Assembly (NCBI RefSeq): GCF_002234615.1
Contig: NZ_NMQW01000008.1
Coordinates: 1-64,000, forward strand
Length of the DNA: 64,000 bases
Direction of reading: 5' to 3'
Origin: Paenibacillus rigui
GTDB taxonomy: Bacteria > Bacillota > Bacilli > Paenibacillales > NBRC-103111
A program made the position numbers and the translations under genes. Below are positions 16,466 through 24,412 of this stretch, one piece after another. Numbering within the stretch: the first letter of the stretch is position 1; each line of letters begins with the position of its first letter. Below the pieces are notes generated by a model. The model was not told where the DNA came from. It saw only the letters and a list, made by a program, of their open reading frames with translations, and ran no database searches.

Positions 16466-17221
16466 ATGTCGAATATAGCGAAACGATTTTATAAAGGCCG
16501 CGTCGCCCTGAATGTGCTTGCGAACCGTATTGATAATGCCAAGGAAGTGTTCGAAGCCGCCGAAGGCTTCGTGCTGGTCGGCGTGCTGTCAAAAGATTAT
16601 GCTACCGTAGAAGAAGCGGTTTCTGCCATGAAGCAGTACGGCGAAGCGATCGACGATGCCGTATCGATCGGCTTAGGCGCAGGGGATAACCGGCAGGCCG
16701 CAGTCGTTGCAGAAATAGCGAAGCATTATTCGGGAACCCATATCAATCAGGTATTCCCCTCGGTAGGAGCCACGAGAGCGAATCTAGGCGGGAAGGACAG
16801 CTGGATTAACAGCCTCGTATCGCCAACAGGCCGCGCAGGCTACGTCAATATTTCCACCGGCCCGGTCAGCGCAGCTTTGGATGAGCATGCGATTGTTCCG
16901 GTCAAAACGGCGATTGCACTAGTTCGTGACATGGGCGGCAATGCCCTCAAATATTTCCCGATGAACGGTCTCAGTCGGGAGGACGAACTCCGGGCGGTTG
17001 CTCAAGCCTGCGCCGAAGAGGCGTTCGCGCTGGAGCCGACCGGGGGCATCGACAAGGACAATTTCGAAGCCATTCTGCGCATTGCGCTGGAGGCCGGTGT
17101 GCCGCAAATCATTCCCCATGTATATTCGTCCATTATCGATAAGGCAACCGGAAGGACCCGCGCAACGGACGTACGGGAATTGCTGGCCATAGTCAAGAAA
17201 TGGGTGGATTTGCATGCCTAA
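16466..17221 (+). CDS. dgaF: DgaF-like 2-keto-3-deoxy-6-phosphogluconate aldolase
   Basis: A 251-residue protein matching the DgaF family along its length, with signature blocks FYKGRVALNVLANRIDNA, VSIGLGAGDNRQAA, HINQVFPSVGATRA, KYFPMNGL and LEPTGGIDKDNF. DgaF cleaves KDG-6-phosphate to pyruvate and glyceraldehyde-3-phosphate. The ATG at 16466 follows GAGGGAG and lies only 1 bp after the previous stop; it ends 8 bp inside the kinase gene. The pairing with the DgaE-like lyase reproduces the core of the Salmonella dga pathway, without the PTS genes found there. Confidence 0.88.
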   Translation: MSNIAKRFYKGRVALNVLANRIDNAKEVFEAAEGFVLVGVLSKDYATVEEAVSAMKQYGEAIDDAVSIGLGAGDNRQAAVVAEIAKHYSGTHINQVFPSVGATRANLGGKDSWINSLVSPTGRAGYVNISTGPVSAALDEHAIVPVKTAIALVRDMGGNALKYFPMNGLSREDELRAVAQACAEEAFALEPTGGIDKDNFEAILRIALEAGVPQIIPHVYSSIIDKATGRTRATDVRELLAIVKKWVDLHA

Positions 17222-18236
17222 TGCGAAGGTCGCCGCTTTCGGAGAAGTGATGATGCGGCTTGCGGTTCCGGGCTGCGAGCTGCTGACGCAAGCAAACACG
17301 TTAAATTATTCGTTCTCCGGTACGGGTGTCAATGTGGCTGCCGCCCTCACCCGGTTAGGGCATACGGGCTACATGGTATCCCGTTTGCCGGCCAACCCTG
17401 TCGGGGATGCGGCCGCATCCAGTCTCGGAAAGCTGGGGATTCATCCGGCATTTTTGAAGCGGGGGGGTCAATACATGGGCATGTACTTCCTGGAGAGCGG
17501 GTTTGGTACCCGCCCGAGCCGGGTGACCTATTCGAACCGTCTGGAGAGCAGCTTTAATACGGCGCCTGCAGGCGAATATGATGTTGACAGCATTGCGAGG
17601 ACGGTCAAGCTTGTTCATTTTTGCGGCATTACGCTGGCAATGAATGATGGCGTTCGCCAGCATATGCAGGTATTGGCCAAGGCGGTCAAAGCCGCCGGAG
17701 GGACGGTCGTGTTCGACTGCAATTACAGACCCTCCCTGTGGGGCGACAATGGCTATGAAAAGGCACGGCCTCACTACGAGGCCATGCTGCAGCTGGCGGA
17801 TATCGTCATGATGAACGAGAAGGACGCGATGTACACGCTTGGCATGATTCCGGCCTCCCGAGAAGGACGTGAGGAGCAGCTGCGGGAGCTGATTCCCGCT
17901 GTAGCGGCTCAGTACGATATTGCCGTCATTGCAGGAACACACCGCTCCATTCAAGGAAACAACACGCACTCACTGCGCGGGTTCATGTATAAGGAGCGGG
18001 TGTTTACCTTTTCGCGTACCCTAAATTTTGCCGTCTATGATAGAATAGGGGCAGGAGACGCCTATACGAGCGGGATTATTCATGGGGAGCTGAACGGCTT
18101 CCCTCCGGAGACAACCGTTGGCTTTGCGGCTGCCGCCGGAATGCTTGCCCATACGATTGCCGGTGATACACCGATGTCGTCGGAGCAGGAAATACGGCGT
18201 GCGATGACGGAAGCTGTGGGTGATGTAGAAAGGTAG
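17214..18236 (+). CDS. PfkB-family sugar (acid) kinase, probable 2-keto-3-deoxygluconate kinase
   Basis: A 340-residue ribokinase-like enzyme. The C-terminal signature with the catalytic Asp is RIGAGDAYTSGIIHG, and the N-terminus AAFGEVMMRLAVPG with NVAAALTRLG is typical of KDG kinases. Its place in the operon suggests that it supplies the phosphate the DgaF aldolase needs, acting either on the deaminated keto-deoxy acid or on the amino sugar acid. That would let the operon work on substrates imported without a PTS. It overlaps the aldolase gene by 8 bp and abuts the regulator gene. Confidence 0.85.
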   Translation: MPNAKVAAFGEVMMRLAVPGCELLTQANTLNYSFSGTGVNVAAALTRLGHTGYMVSRLPANPVGDAAASSLGKLGIHPAFLKRGGQYMGMYFLESGFGTRPSRVTYSNRLESSFNTAPAGEYDVDSIARTVKLVHFCGITLAMNDGVRQHMQVLAKAVKAAGGTVVFDCNYRPSLWGDNGYEKARPHYEAMLQLADIVMMNEKDAMYTLGMIPASREGREEQLRELIPAVAAQYDIAVIAGTHRSIQGNNTHSLRGFMYKERVFTFSRTLNFAVYDRIGAGDAYTSGIIHGELNGFPPETTVGFAAAAGMLAHTIAGDTPMSSEQEIRRAMTEAVGDVER

Positions 18237-18964
18237 TGGATGCAGCCGTGAATTTATCCCGGAGAAATAAACCGTTATATTTGCAAATTAAACATATTGT
18301 GAAAGACCGGATTTTGCATGGGATGTACCCGCTTGGAGGCACCATTCCGTCGGAGCCGCAGCTGGAGGAGGAATTCCAGGTCAGTAAAATTACGGTGCGC
18401 AATGCGATACAGGAGCTGGTGCAGGAAGGCTATCTGGAAAAAGGAAGCGGCCGTGGCACCAAGGTGATCCGCAATACCTCGGCCTCCAAGCTGTCCAGGT
18501 GGAAAAGGTTTACGGAAGTCCTGGTCGAGGAAGGCCACCGGATTGAAAAGCAATGGCTGCATGCCGAGACCGTGGACAATGAGGAAGGAAGCGAGCTGCA
18601 CCGCTTGTTCGGAAGCCGCTGTCTGCGCATTGAACGCGTATATCGTCTCAACGGTGTCCCTTACATCCATTATACCCACTACTTGAGCGGGCAAATGGAG
18701 GACGCCGAGCTGTCCCCGGAGCCGAATGCCCAGTCGCTCTATGAGCTGCTGGAGGAGCAGAACATCGCGCTGGTGCGGTTTCGGGATGAGTTCGCAGCCT
18801 CGCTGGCTCCCGCAGAGGCAGGGCGCATTTTAGGCGTTGCGCCAGGAACGCCTTTGTTGAAGCGAACCCGCTATTCCTACGGGGAGAACGATGAGGTTGT
18901 AGAATACAGCATCGGATATTATCACACGGAGCAGCAAACGTATGTGGTGAATTACGAGGTATAG
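18236..18964 (+). CDS. GntR-family regulator with UTRA ligand domain
   Basis: A 242-residue transcriptional regulator: N-terminal winged helix (about residues 12-75, with PLYLQIKHIVKDRI, GGTIPSEPQLEEEF and VSKITVRNAIQEL) and a C-terminal UTRA domain (about 95-238) that binds a pathway metabolite, often a sugar phosphate. GTG 18236 overlaps the kinase stop by one base; a second GTG at 18248 is possible. As last gene of the operon it most likely represses its own catabolic genes until the substrate is present. A bidirectional terminator follows. Confidence 0.9.
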   Translation: MDAAVNLSRRNKPLYLQIKHIVKDRILHGMYPLGGTIPSEPQLEEEFQVSKITVRNAIQELVQEGYLEKGSGRGTKVIRNTSASKLSRWKRFTEVLVEEGHRIEKQWLHAETVDNEEGSELHRLFGSRCLRIERVYRLNGVPYIHYTHYLSGQMEDAELSPEPNAQSLYELLEEQNIALVRFRDEFAASLAPAEAGRILGVAPGTPLLKRTRYSYGENDEVVEYSIGYYHTEQQTYVVNYEV

Positions 18965-19026
18965 CTTTGGAGGGAGCGGTTCTCGAAAGAGGGACGCCCT
19001 TGCCATATCAATATGAGGTATGCGGG

Positions 19027-19081
19027 AAAAAAGCATCCGCCGACGTGCTCCCATTTGGCGCGCAGGCAGATGCTTTTTTTT
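19027..19081. terminator. Bidirectional terminator
   Basis: AAAAAAGCATC and GATGCTTTTTTTT form the outer stem of a hairpin between the GntR gene (plus) and a minus-strand membrane gene, with T-tracts on both strands. Confidence 0.85.
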
Positions 19082-19134
19082 GGTGTGTTCAATGCAGCAG
19101 GCCAGCATAGCCGGCACCAGCTTGTTCCCGAACG

Positions 19135-19701
19135 TTACCACTTATACGTTCCTTCCGAATGATTCAATTTATTGGCCCAGATGGTATACCCCATCCCCAC
19201 GTACGTCAGCCCCCAGAAGAATGCAAAATATTTGTTGTCCTCCACCGGCAGCACCATGGATGCGATCATCATAACGAACAGACCCGGAATCCAGCGGGGG
19301 AATACTTTGGCACGGTAGGTGAGTAAGGTAAATACGAGCGTCCCTCCGGTAAAACAAATAAGGGTAAGTGTCCTTGAAATCACTACAAAGAGCCCATCCG
19401 GATTAATCTCCGGCTTTATGGAGGCAAAGGATGACCACAGCATGCATGTCGTCACAATATTGCCGATGATGATCGCCAGCACGGTAATAAATCCGATGAC
19501 TCCGGTTTCGCGGGATTGAACCATGTAAGTGACAATCGTACAAGCAGACATCAGGATGCAGGCAATGAGCCCGAAGGTCAGCTCCTGCACACTGTCCGTC
19601 CCCCAAATCAAAGAGCTTGGCGTCATCCCCATTCGGATAATACCCGCCAGCAAACACAGCATACCTAACCATCGAATCACTTGCTTTTCATTCATTATCA
19701 T
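19135..19701 (-). CDS. Hypothetical integral membrane protein
   Basis: About 188 residues with six predicted transmembrane segments and almost no soluble part. I do not recognise a named family. The likely start is the ATG five bases after GGGAGG; an ATG two codons further in is also possible. It is divergent from a sensor-kinase operon and shares the intergenic region with three GGGAAA-type repeats, so it could belong to the same regulon. Confidence 0.7.
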   Translation of the reverse strand: MIMNEKQVIRWLGMLCLLAGIIRMGMTPSSLIWGTDSVQELTFGLIACILMSACTIVTYMVQSRETGVIGFITVLAIIIGNIVTTCMLWSSFASIKPEINPDGLFVVISRTLTLICFTGGTLVFTLLTYRAKVFPRWIPGLFVMMIASMVLPVEDNKYFAFFWGLTYVGMGYTIWANKLNHSEGTYKW

Positions 19702-19757
19702 TTCCGCCTCCCGCATGATCGTATCGCTTATGTGCTCATTGTAGAGGAGGGGGCATC

Positions 19758-19883
19758 ATGGAAAACAGAGGAGGGGCGTCACGGGAATCGGGGAAACAGG
19801 ATCGGGACATTTTCGGGAAAATCTCTTGGTCTGTTGGGAAAATAGCTGATTTCCATATTCAAGGCGAGGGAGTGCCGTTATAA
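19758..19883 (+). CDS. Possible 41-residue peptide upstream of a ComP-like kinase
   Basis: An ATG at 19758 follows GAGGAGGGGG and opens a 42-codon frame that starts MENRGGASRESGKQD and ends IQGEGVPL. It is hydrophilic with a few aromatic residues (IFGKISWSVGKIADF) and has no signal peptide. Small peptides sit next to ComP/ComA-type systems, but I see no modifying enzyme gene, and a better promoter -10 (TATAAT, 19880-19885) lies at the end of this frame, which argues against cotranscription. It could well be a chance frame. Confidence 0.25.
   Translation: MENRGGASRESGKQDRDIFGKISWSVGKIADFHIQGEGVPL
19791..19843 (+). promoter_or_regulatory. GGGAAA direct repeats upstream of the sensor-kinase promoter
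   Basis: GGGAAACA (19791-19798), GGGAAAAT (19815-19822) and GGGAAAAT (19836-19843) are in the same orientation, 24 and 21 bp apart, near multiples of the helical turn. They lie just upstream of a -10 hexamer TATAAT at 19880-19885. This is a plausible binding array for the NarL-type regulator encoded downstream. Confidence 0.4.
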
Positions 19884-19917
19884 TGAAGGTAATCTTTACG
19901 ATATGCAGGAGGACAGG

Positions 19918-22092
19918 ATGCCGGAAACCCAGGATCGAACGGCCGAACATGCGGCGATATCCATGCGTTGGTTTACACAAAAGTGGGTCATCAGGGCTTT
20001 GCAGCTGGTGGTGATGCTTTTTGGCTTCATTACCTTGGTGCTCTATACAAGCAGCATTCCCCGCTATTATGAGGAGCTCGTTTCCACTTGTATTTTGAAC
20101 GGCTGCGGTAATTGGGTCGTTGCCATGCCCCTGGAAAATGCAAGCCATATCAGTCTGTCGCTGGAAACGTATGGCGTATTGTTCGTTCTCATAGACGTTA
20201 CGTTTACGTACGTGTATTATGCGGCCGCGATCCTTATACTTTGGAAAGGCTTCCGGGAACCAATGGCGCTGTTGGCTGCATTGGCGCTGATCTCGTTCGG
20301 CACTTCGTTTCCGTCCCTTACCTCCGTGGCCTCGCAAGGAACGGTGCTGCTTAACCATTGGTTTATGATTGCAGCTACGTTCGGCTGGATCGGACTGTCC
20401 CTGTTGTTTCTGTTGTTCCCTAACGGAGCCTTCGTCCCTCGATGGACGATTTATACATTTGTGATCATCGCAGCGGTGGATGTAACCAACTTTTTTTTCA
20501 ACGGGAGCATTTGGAATGAATTCGATCTTCCGGTCGTTTTGCAGTTTCTATGGTATATGTCCTCGAATCTCATTCTGATTTATTCGCAAATATACCGGTT
20601 TCGCAAAGTATCGTCCCCGGCGGAGCGCCAGCAAACGAAATGGGTTGTGTACGGGCTATCCGTCGGCATTACGGGATTCGTTATCATGAGTATTTTGTTT
20701 AATCCCGGACTGAATAACGGAAGCGCATTAACTTACGTGTATCTCAACGGCATTCTCAATTTGGTGCTGCTCTCGATCCCGGTCACGCTGACCTTGGCAG
20801 TGCTGAGGCACCGGCTGTGGGACATCGACCCTTTGGTCAACCGGACATTGGTCTACACCGCGCTGACCATATGTGTAGCAGGCATTTATATTTTTTCGGT
20901 GTTTTACTTGAGCAGGATATTCGAGACCAAGGATAACTTGTTCATTTCTCTGGCTGCGACCGCCGTCGTGGCGGTTGCGTTTGCTCCGTTGAAGGAGAGG
21001 CTCCAAAGACTGATTAACCGGATTATGAAGGGGCGGCATGATGATCCCTACTCGGTGCTGCTGAAGCTGGGCAATCAGCTGGTTCAGCCGCTCCCGCCGG
21101 AAGCGATGCTGGGAGCCGTAGCCGAGACGGTCAAAGAATCGCTCCGGCTGCCTTATGCCGGAATTTCGATCGGGGTCGGGGGCCAGGATACACTTGTTGC
21201 CTCGGCAGGGGATCCGATTCACGAGGTGCTTCCTTTTCCGATTGTTCACGGAGGGGAACGGATCGGGACGCTGTACTTGTCCAGCCGTTCCCCGGGAGAA
21301 GCATTCTCCTCGGAGGACGGCAAGTTTCTCGATGTGCTGCTGCATCAGGCGGGGCCGATTGTGGAGAATGTGAACATGACGCTCGGCATGAAGCTGCTTG
21401 CGAAGGACTTGCAAGAGTCCCGGGAGAAGCTGGTGCTGGCCCGGGAGGAGGAACGGCGGCAGATTCGCAAAAATTTGCACGATGACCTGGCTCCGCGTCT
21501 TGCGGCGCTGGCATTGAATGCGGCTACTGCGGAGAAATACGTCGAGAAGCAGCCGGCCATCGCAATCGAAATGCTTGCCGACCTGCGGAAGGTGATCCGC
21601 TCGACCGTGGACGAAATTCGGACGCTGGTGCATGATCTGCGGCCGGCTTCTCTTGACGAGCTCGGCCTGATCAGCGCGATCCAGGAGCGGATCACGGAGC
21701 TCAACAAGCCGGCCCGCCTGCTGGCCGATGAGCAGGGAACCGCTCCGCTGAGCATCCGGCTGCTTGCGCCGCCTCCGCTTCCGGCGCTGCCGGCTGCGGT
21801 CGAGGTGGCCGCTTACCGGATCGTGACCGAATCGCTCGTCAACGTGATCAAGCACAGCCAGGCTACCGCGTGCACGGTTAAACTGCACGTGTCTTCCTCG
21901 CATCAGCTGGTGGTCGAGGTAACGGATAACGGTACGGGGCCTCATCCGTCCCATACGCAATTGCTGCCCGGCAAAGGAGGCATCGGCCTTGTCTCCATCC
22001 GGGAGCGCGCGGCCGAGCTGGGCGGCCACTGCACGATGGAACGGGTGGAATCCGGCGGTACGAGGGTGCTGGCGGTTTTGCCGATATCATAA
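19918..22092 (+). CDS. Multi-pass sensor histidine kinase (NarL-partner class, GAF-like)
   Basis: A 724-residue kinase with about eight transmembrane helices in the first 340 residues and a sizeable extracellular loop after the first, then a GAF-like region (about 380-490), the HisKA_3 dimerisation domain with the phospho-His in EEERRQIRKNLHDDLAPRL, and a C-terminal ATPase (ESLVNVIKHSQA, DNGTGP, GGIGLVSIRERA). The multi-pass input resembles ComP. ATG 19918 is chosen because AGGAGG lies just before it; an ATG 15 bp upstream precedes that ribosome-binding site. The cognate regulator follows 18 bp downstream. The ligand is unknown. Confidence 0.88.
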   Translation: MPETQDRTAEHAAISMRWFTQKWVIRALQLVVMLFGFITLVLYTSSIPRYYEELVSTCILNGCGNWVVAMPLENASHISLSLETYGVLFVLIDVTFTYVYYAAAILILWKGFREPMALLAALALISFGTSFPSLTSVASQGTVLLNHWFMIAATFGWIGLSLLFLLFPNGAFVPRWTIYTFVIIAAVDVTNFFFNGSIWNEFDLPVVLQFLWYMSSNLILIYSQIYRFRKVSSPAERQQTKWVVYGLSVGITGFVIMSILFNPGLNNGSALTYVYLNGILNLVLLSIPVTLTLAVLRHRLWDIDPLVNRTLVYTALTICVAGIYIFSVFYLSRIFETKDNLFISLAATAVVAVAFAPLKERLQRLINRIMKGRHDDPYSVLLKLGNQLVQPLPPEAMLGAVAETVKESLRLPYAGISIGVGGQDTLVASAGDPIHEVLPFPIVHGGERIGTLYLSSRSPGEAFSSEDGKFLDVLLHQAGPIVENVNMTLGMKLLAKDLQESREKLVLAREEERRQIRKNLHDDLAPRLAALALNAATAEKYVEKQPAIAIEMLADLRKVIRSTVDEIRTLVHDLRPASLDELGLISAIQERITELNKPARLLADEQGTAPLSIRLLAPPPLPALPAAVEVAAYRIVTESLVNVIKHSQATACTVKLHVSSSHQLVVEVTDNGTGPHPSHTQLLPGKGGIGLVSIRERAAELGGHCTMERVESGGTRVLAVLPIS

Positions 22093-22110
22093 CAAAGTGG
22101 GGGATTGAAG

Positions 22111-22749
22111 TTGAGAGTATTAATTGCCGAGGACCATCCGCTGTTCCGCAGCGGTGTGCGAAATTTGCTTCAAACTACGGACGATCTCGATGTCGTAGGG
22201 GAAGCCTCCTCAGGGGAGGAGGCACTAGAGCTGGCGGATCAGCTGCGGCCCGATCTCATCCTGATGGATATCCGGATGCCGGGCATGAACGGCATTGAGG
22301 CGACACGGCACATTAAGGAGAAGCATCCTGCGATCGAAATTTTAATTCTGACGATGTTCCGGGATGACCAATCCGTCTTTACCGCGATGCGCGTCGGCGC
22401 CAAGGGCTATGTGCTGAAGGATGCCGACGAGGATGAGCTGCTGCAGTCCATCCGGATGGTAGGCAGCGGCGGGGCTGTCTTCAGCTCGGATATCGCAGGC
22501 CGGATGATGCATTACTTCTCCCAGCCTAAGGCGGTTCCGGCCGACGATCCTGCATTTGCGGAGCTGACGAAGAGAGAGATGGAAATATTGGAGCGGATCG
22601 CCGAGGGCGACACGAATGCTCAAATTGCCGCCAGGCTGCACATCAGCAACAAGACGGTTGCCAATTACGTATCGAATATATTGAACAAGCTGCAGGTCAC
22701 GGACCGCAACGCAGCCAAACGGCTGCTGCAGAAATCCCGTGAGGATTAG
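22111..22749 (+). CDS. NarL/FixJ-family response regulator
   Basis: A 212-residue regulator: receiver domain with AEDHPLF, phospho-acceptor Asp in LILMDIRMPGMNG and the conserved Lys in GYVLKDADEDEL, then a LuxR-type helix-turn-helix (about residues 150-210, LTKREMEILERIAEGDTNAQIA, HISNKTVANYVSNIL). TTG 22111 is favoured, with GGGGGA about 7 nt upstream; a TTG two codons earlier is possible. It is translated directly after the kinase. The LiaR/VraR/ComA group shares this architecture. Confidence 0.93.
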   Translation: MRVLIAEDHPLFRSGVRNLLQTTDDLDVVGEASSGEEALELADQLRPDLILMDIRMPGMNGIEATRHIKEKHPAIEILILTMFRDDQSVFTAMRVGAKGYVLKDADEDELLQSIRMVGSGGAVFSSDIAGRMMHYFSQPKAVPADDPAFAELTKREMEILERIAEGDTNAQIAARLHISNKTVANYVSNILNKLQVTDRNAAKRLLQKSRED

Positions 22750-22802
22750 GGCGTCAGCCCAAAGACCAACGATCGAATGCCAAATACCGAGAGGAGCTCT
22801 TC

Positions 22803-23426
22803 GTGAAAATGGATAATCGGGGAATCGAATGGGCGAAAAAAATTCAGGCGATCGCTCAAGCCGGGTTGACTTATTCCAGGGACGGCTATGACCTGGAGCG
22901 GTTTGAGGAGCTTCGGGCGATCAGCGTGGATATGATAGCGGCTTATGCCGATATGGAGATCGAGAAAGTGGCGGGGCTTTTTGCCAATGACAGCGGGTAC
23001 TGTACCCCGAAAGTGGAAGTAAGAGCCGTAGTGATGCAGGGGGACGGGATTCTGCTGGTCAAAGAAACGCAGGACGGGGGCTGGTCGCTTCCCGGCGGCT
23101 GGGCAGATGTAGGGTACTCGCCGAAGGAGATTGCCGTCAAAGAGGTCAAAGAAGAATCCGGCTACGATGTCTGCCCGATCCGGCTGCTGGCCGTGCTGGA
23201 CCGCAATAAGCATCCGCATCCGCCGTTGGCTTATCATGTATATAAGCTGTTTATCCTGTGCGAGCTAACGGGAGGCGCTGCGACAACGGGGATCGAAACA
23301 AGCGAGGTTGGTTTTTTCAAGAGGGAGGAGCTTCCTCCACTTTCGATAGACCGGATAACGGAATCGCAGCTGGACTTGCTGTTTCAAGAAGTGCGCCAGC
23401 CGTCGCCGCAAGTTCCATTGGACTAA
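22803..23426 (+). CDS. NUDIX hydrolase with N-terminal extension
   Basis: A 207-residue protein. Residues 1-65 form a helical NUDIX_N_2-type N-terminal domain; the NUDIX fold follows (about 68-200). The NUDIX box is GGWADVGYSPKEIAVKEVKEESGY split over residues about 98-121, with Lys in place of the usual Arg at the start of the REUXEE core, a conservative change. It probably cleaves a nucleoside-diphosphate-linked compound such as an ADP-sugar. The start is GTG 22803 after GAGGAG; ATG 22809 is an alternative. It lies 53 bp after the response regulator gene and may share its transcript. Confidence 0.88.
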   Translation: MKMDNRGIEWAKKIQAIAQAGLTYSRDGYDLERFEELRAISVDMIAAYADMEIEKVAGLFANDSGYCTPKVEVRAVVMQGDGILLVKETQDGGWSLPGGWADVGYSPKEIAVKEVKEESGYDVCPIRLLAVLDRNKHPHPPLAYHVYKLFILCELTGGAATTGIETSEVGFFKREELPPLSIDRITESQLDLLFQEVRQPSPQVPLD

Positions 23427-23460
23427 TTCATACATATTACGAGACCGGGAGGCGTTAAGC

Positions 23461-24351
23461 TTGCGAATAGAAACCTTAACCTTGCAGGGGACGACGGAAT
23501 GGAATGAGGATGCTCTGGTGATCAATGAAGCCTTGGGGTTGTACGGGGTATTGGACGGGGCGACGTCGCTTCAGCCTTATCGCGGGCCGAATGGAGAAAC
23601 AGGCGGATACTTGGCATCCCGTACGCTGAAGCAATTTTTCGAGGACCTGACTGTTGAGGATACTGCGAGCGACAGCCTGCTGCCCTATGTCGTTGAAGCG
23701 AATCGCCGGCTGCGCAGGCAGATGGCTGAAGCCGGTATCGACACGAACCGAAAAGACGCTTTATGGACCAGCGCTCTTGCCGTTATTCGCGTGAGGGACC
23801 GCTATATCGACTATGCTCAGGTCGGGGATTGCATGATTATCGCCCAATACGAGGATGGAACGATCCGGGTGCTGTCCAGGGATCAGGTGGCTCACATGGA
23901 TAAGATCTCCAAGAACGCCCGGGAGGAAGGGATTCGTCAAGGCTTTACGACAAGAGAACAGCTGTGGGACATCGTAAAGCCCATCCTCTTGAATAATAGA
24001 ACGCAAATGAACACGATCGAAGGCTACTCGGTCATGAGCGGAGAGCCGGAGGTGGCCGATTTCATAGAGTATGGACGAATCAACCGGATTCGGCTGAAAT
24101 CCTTGCTGCTGGTGACGGACGGTCTGTTTCTGCCTTCGGATGGAGGAGCAGAAGGTGAAGGCGCGTCTCCTGTTGGAGGCAGACATGCCGACGCCTATGC
24201 GGAGCTGCTGTCCCGCATTGTCCAATCCTCGCTGGAGACCTATGCCCGGAAGCTGATGCAGCTGGAATCGGAGGACAAGGAGTGCCAGCGCTATCCGAGG
24301 TTCAAAGTATCCGACGACAAAACCGCGATCTGGATACAATTTCTTGGGTGA
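23461..24351 (+). CDS. PP2C-like protein phosphatase
   Basis: A 296-residue protein with a PP2C-type layout: NEDALVI near the N-terminus, the metal-binding Asp-Gly in YGVLDGATSL, a mid-region YAQVGDCMIIAQYEDG resembling the GDSRAY motif, and LLLVTDGLFLPSD in the C-terminal half. The usual DGMGGH is replaced by DGATSL, so it belongs to a divergent branch. It probably removes phosphate from Ser/Thr residues of an unknown partner. TTG 23461 has GGGAGG 8 nt upstream. It lies 35 bp after the NUDIX gene, in the same orientation. Confidence 0.75.
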   Translation: MRIETLTLQGTTEWNEDALVINEALGLYGVLDGATSLQPYRGPNGETGGYLASRTLKQFFEDLTVEDTASDSLLPYVVEANRRLRRQMAEAGIDTNRKDALWTSALAVIRVRDRYIDYAQVGDCMIIAQYEDGTIRVLSRDQVAHMDKISKNAREEGIRQGFTTREQLWDIVKPILLNNRTQMNTIEGYSVMSGEPEVADFIEYGRINRIRLKSLLLVTDGLFLPSDGGAEGEGASPVGGRHADAYAELLSRIVQSSLETYARKLMQLESEDKECQRYPRFKVSDDKTAIWIQFLG

Positions 24352-24412
24352 GGAAATACTATCCAGCAAGAAATGACGATATGACTATGAAATGGAAAAG
24401 GAACCCCGATAT

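Noticed and set aside
20728-22029. 433-codon open frame antisense to the sensor kinase
   Set aside because: It is a shadow of a GC-rich gene: Arg/Gln/His-rich composition, no ribosome-binding site, and the opposite strand has clear kinase motifs.
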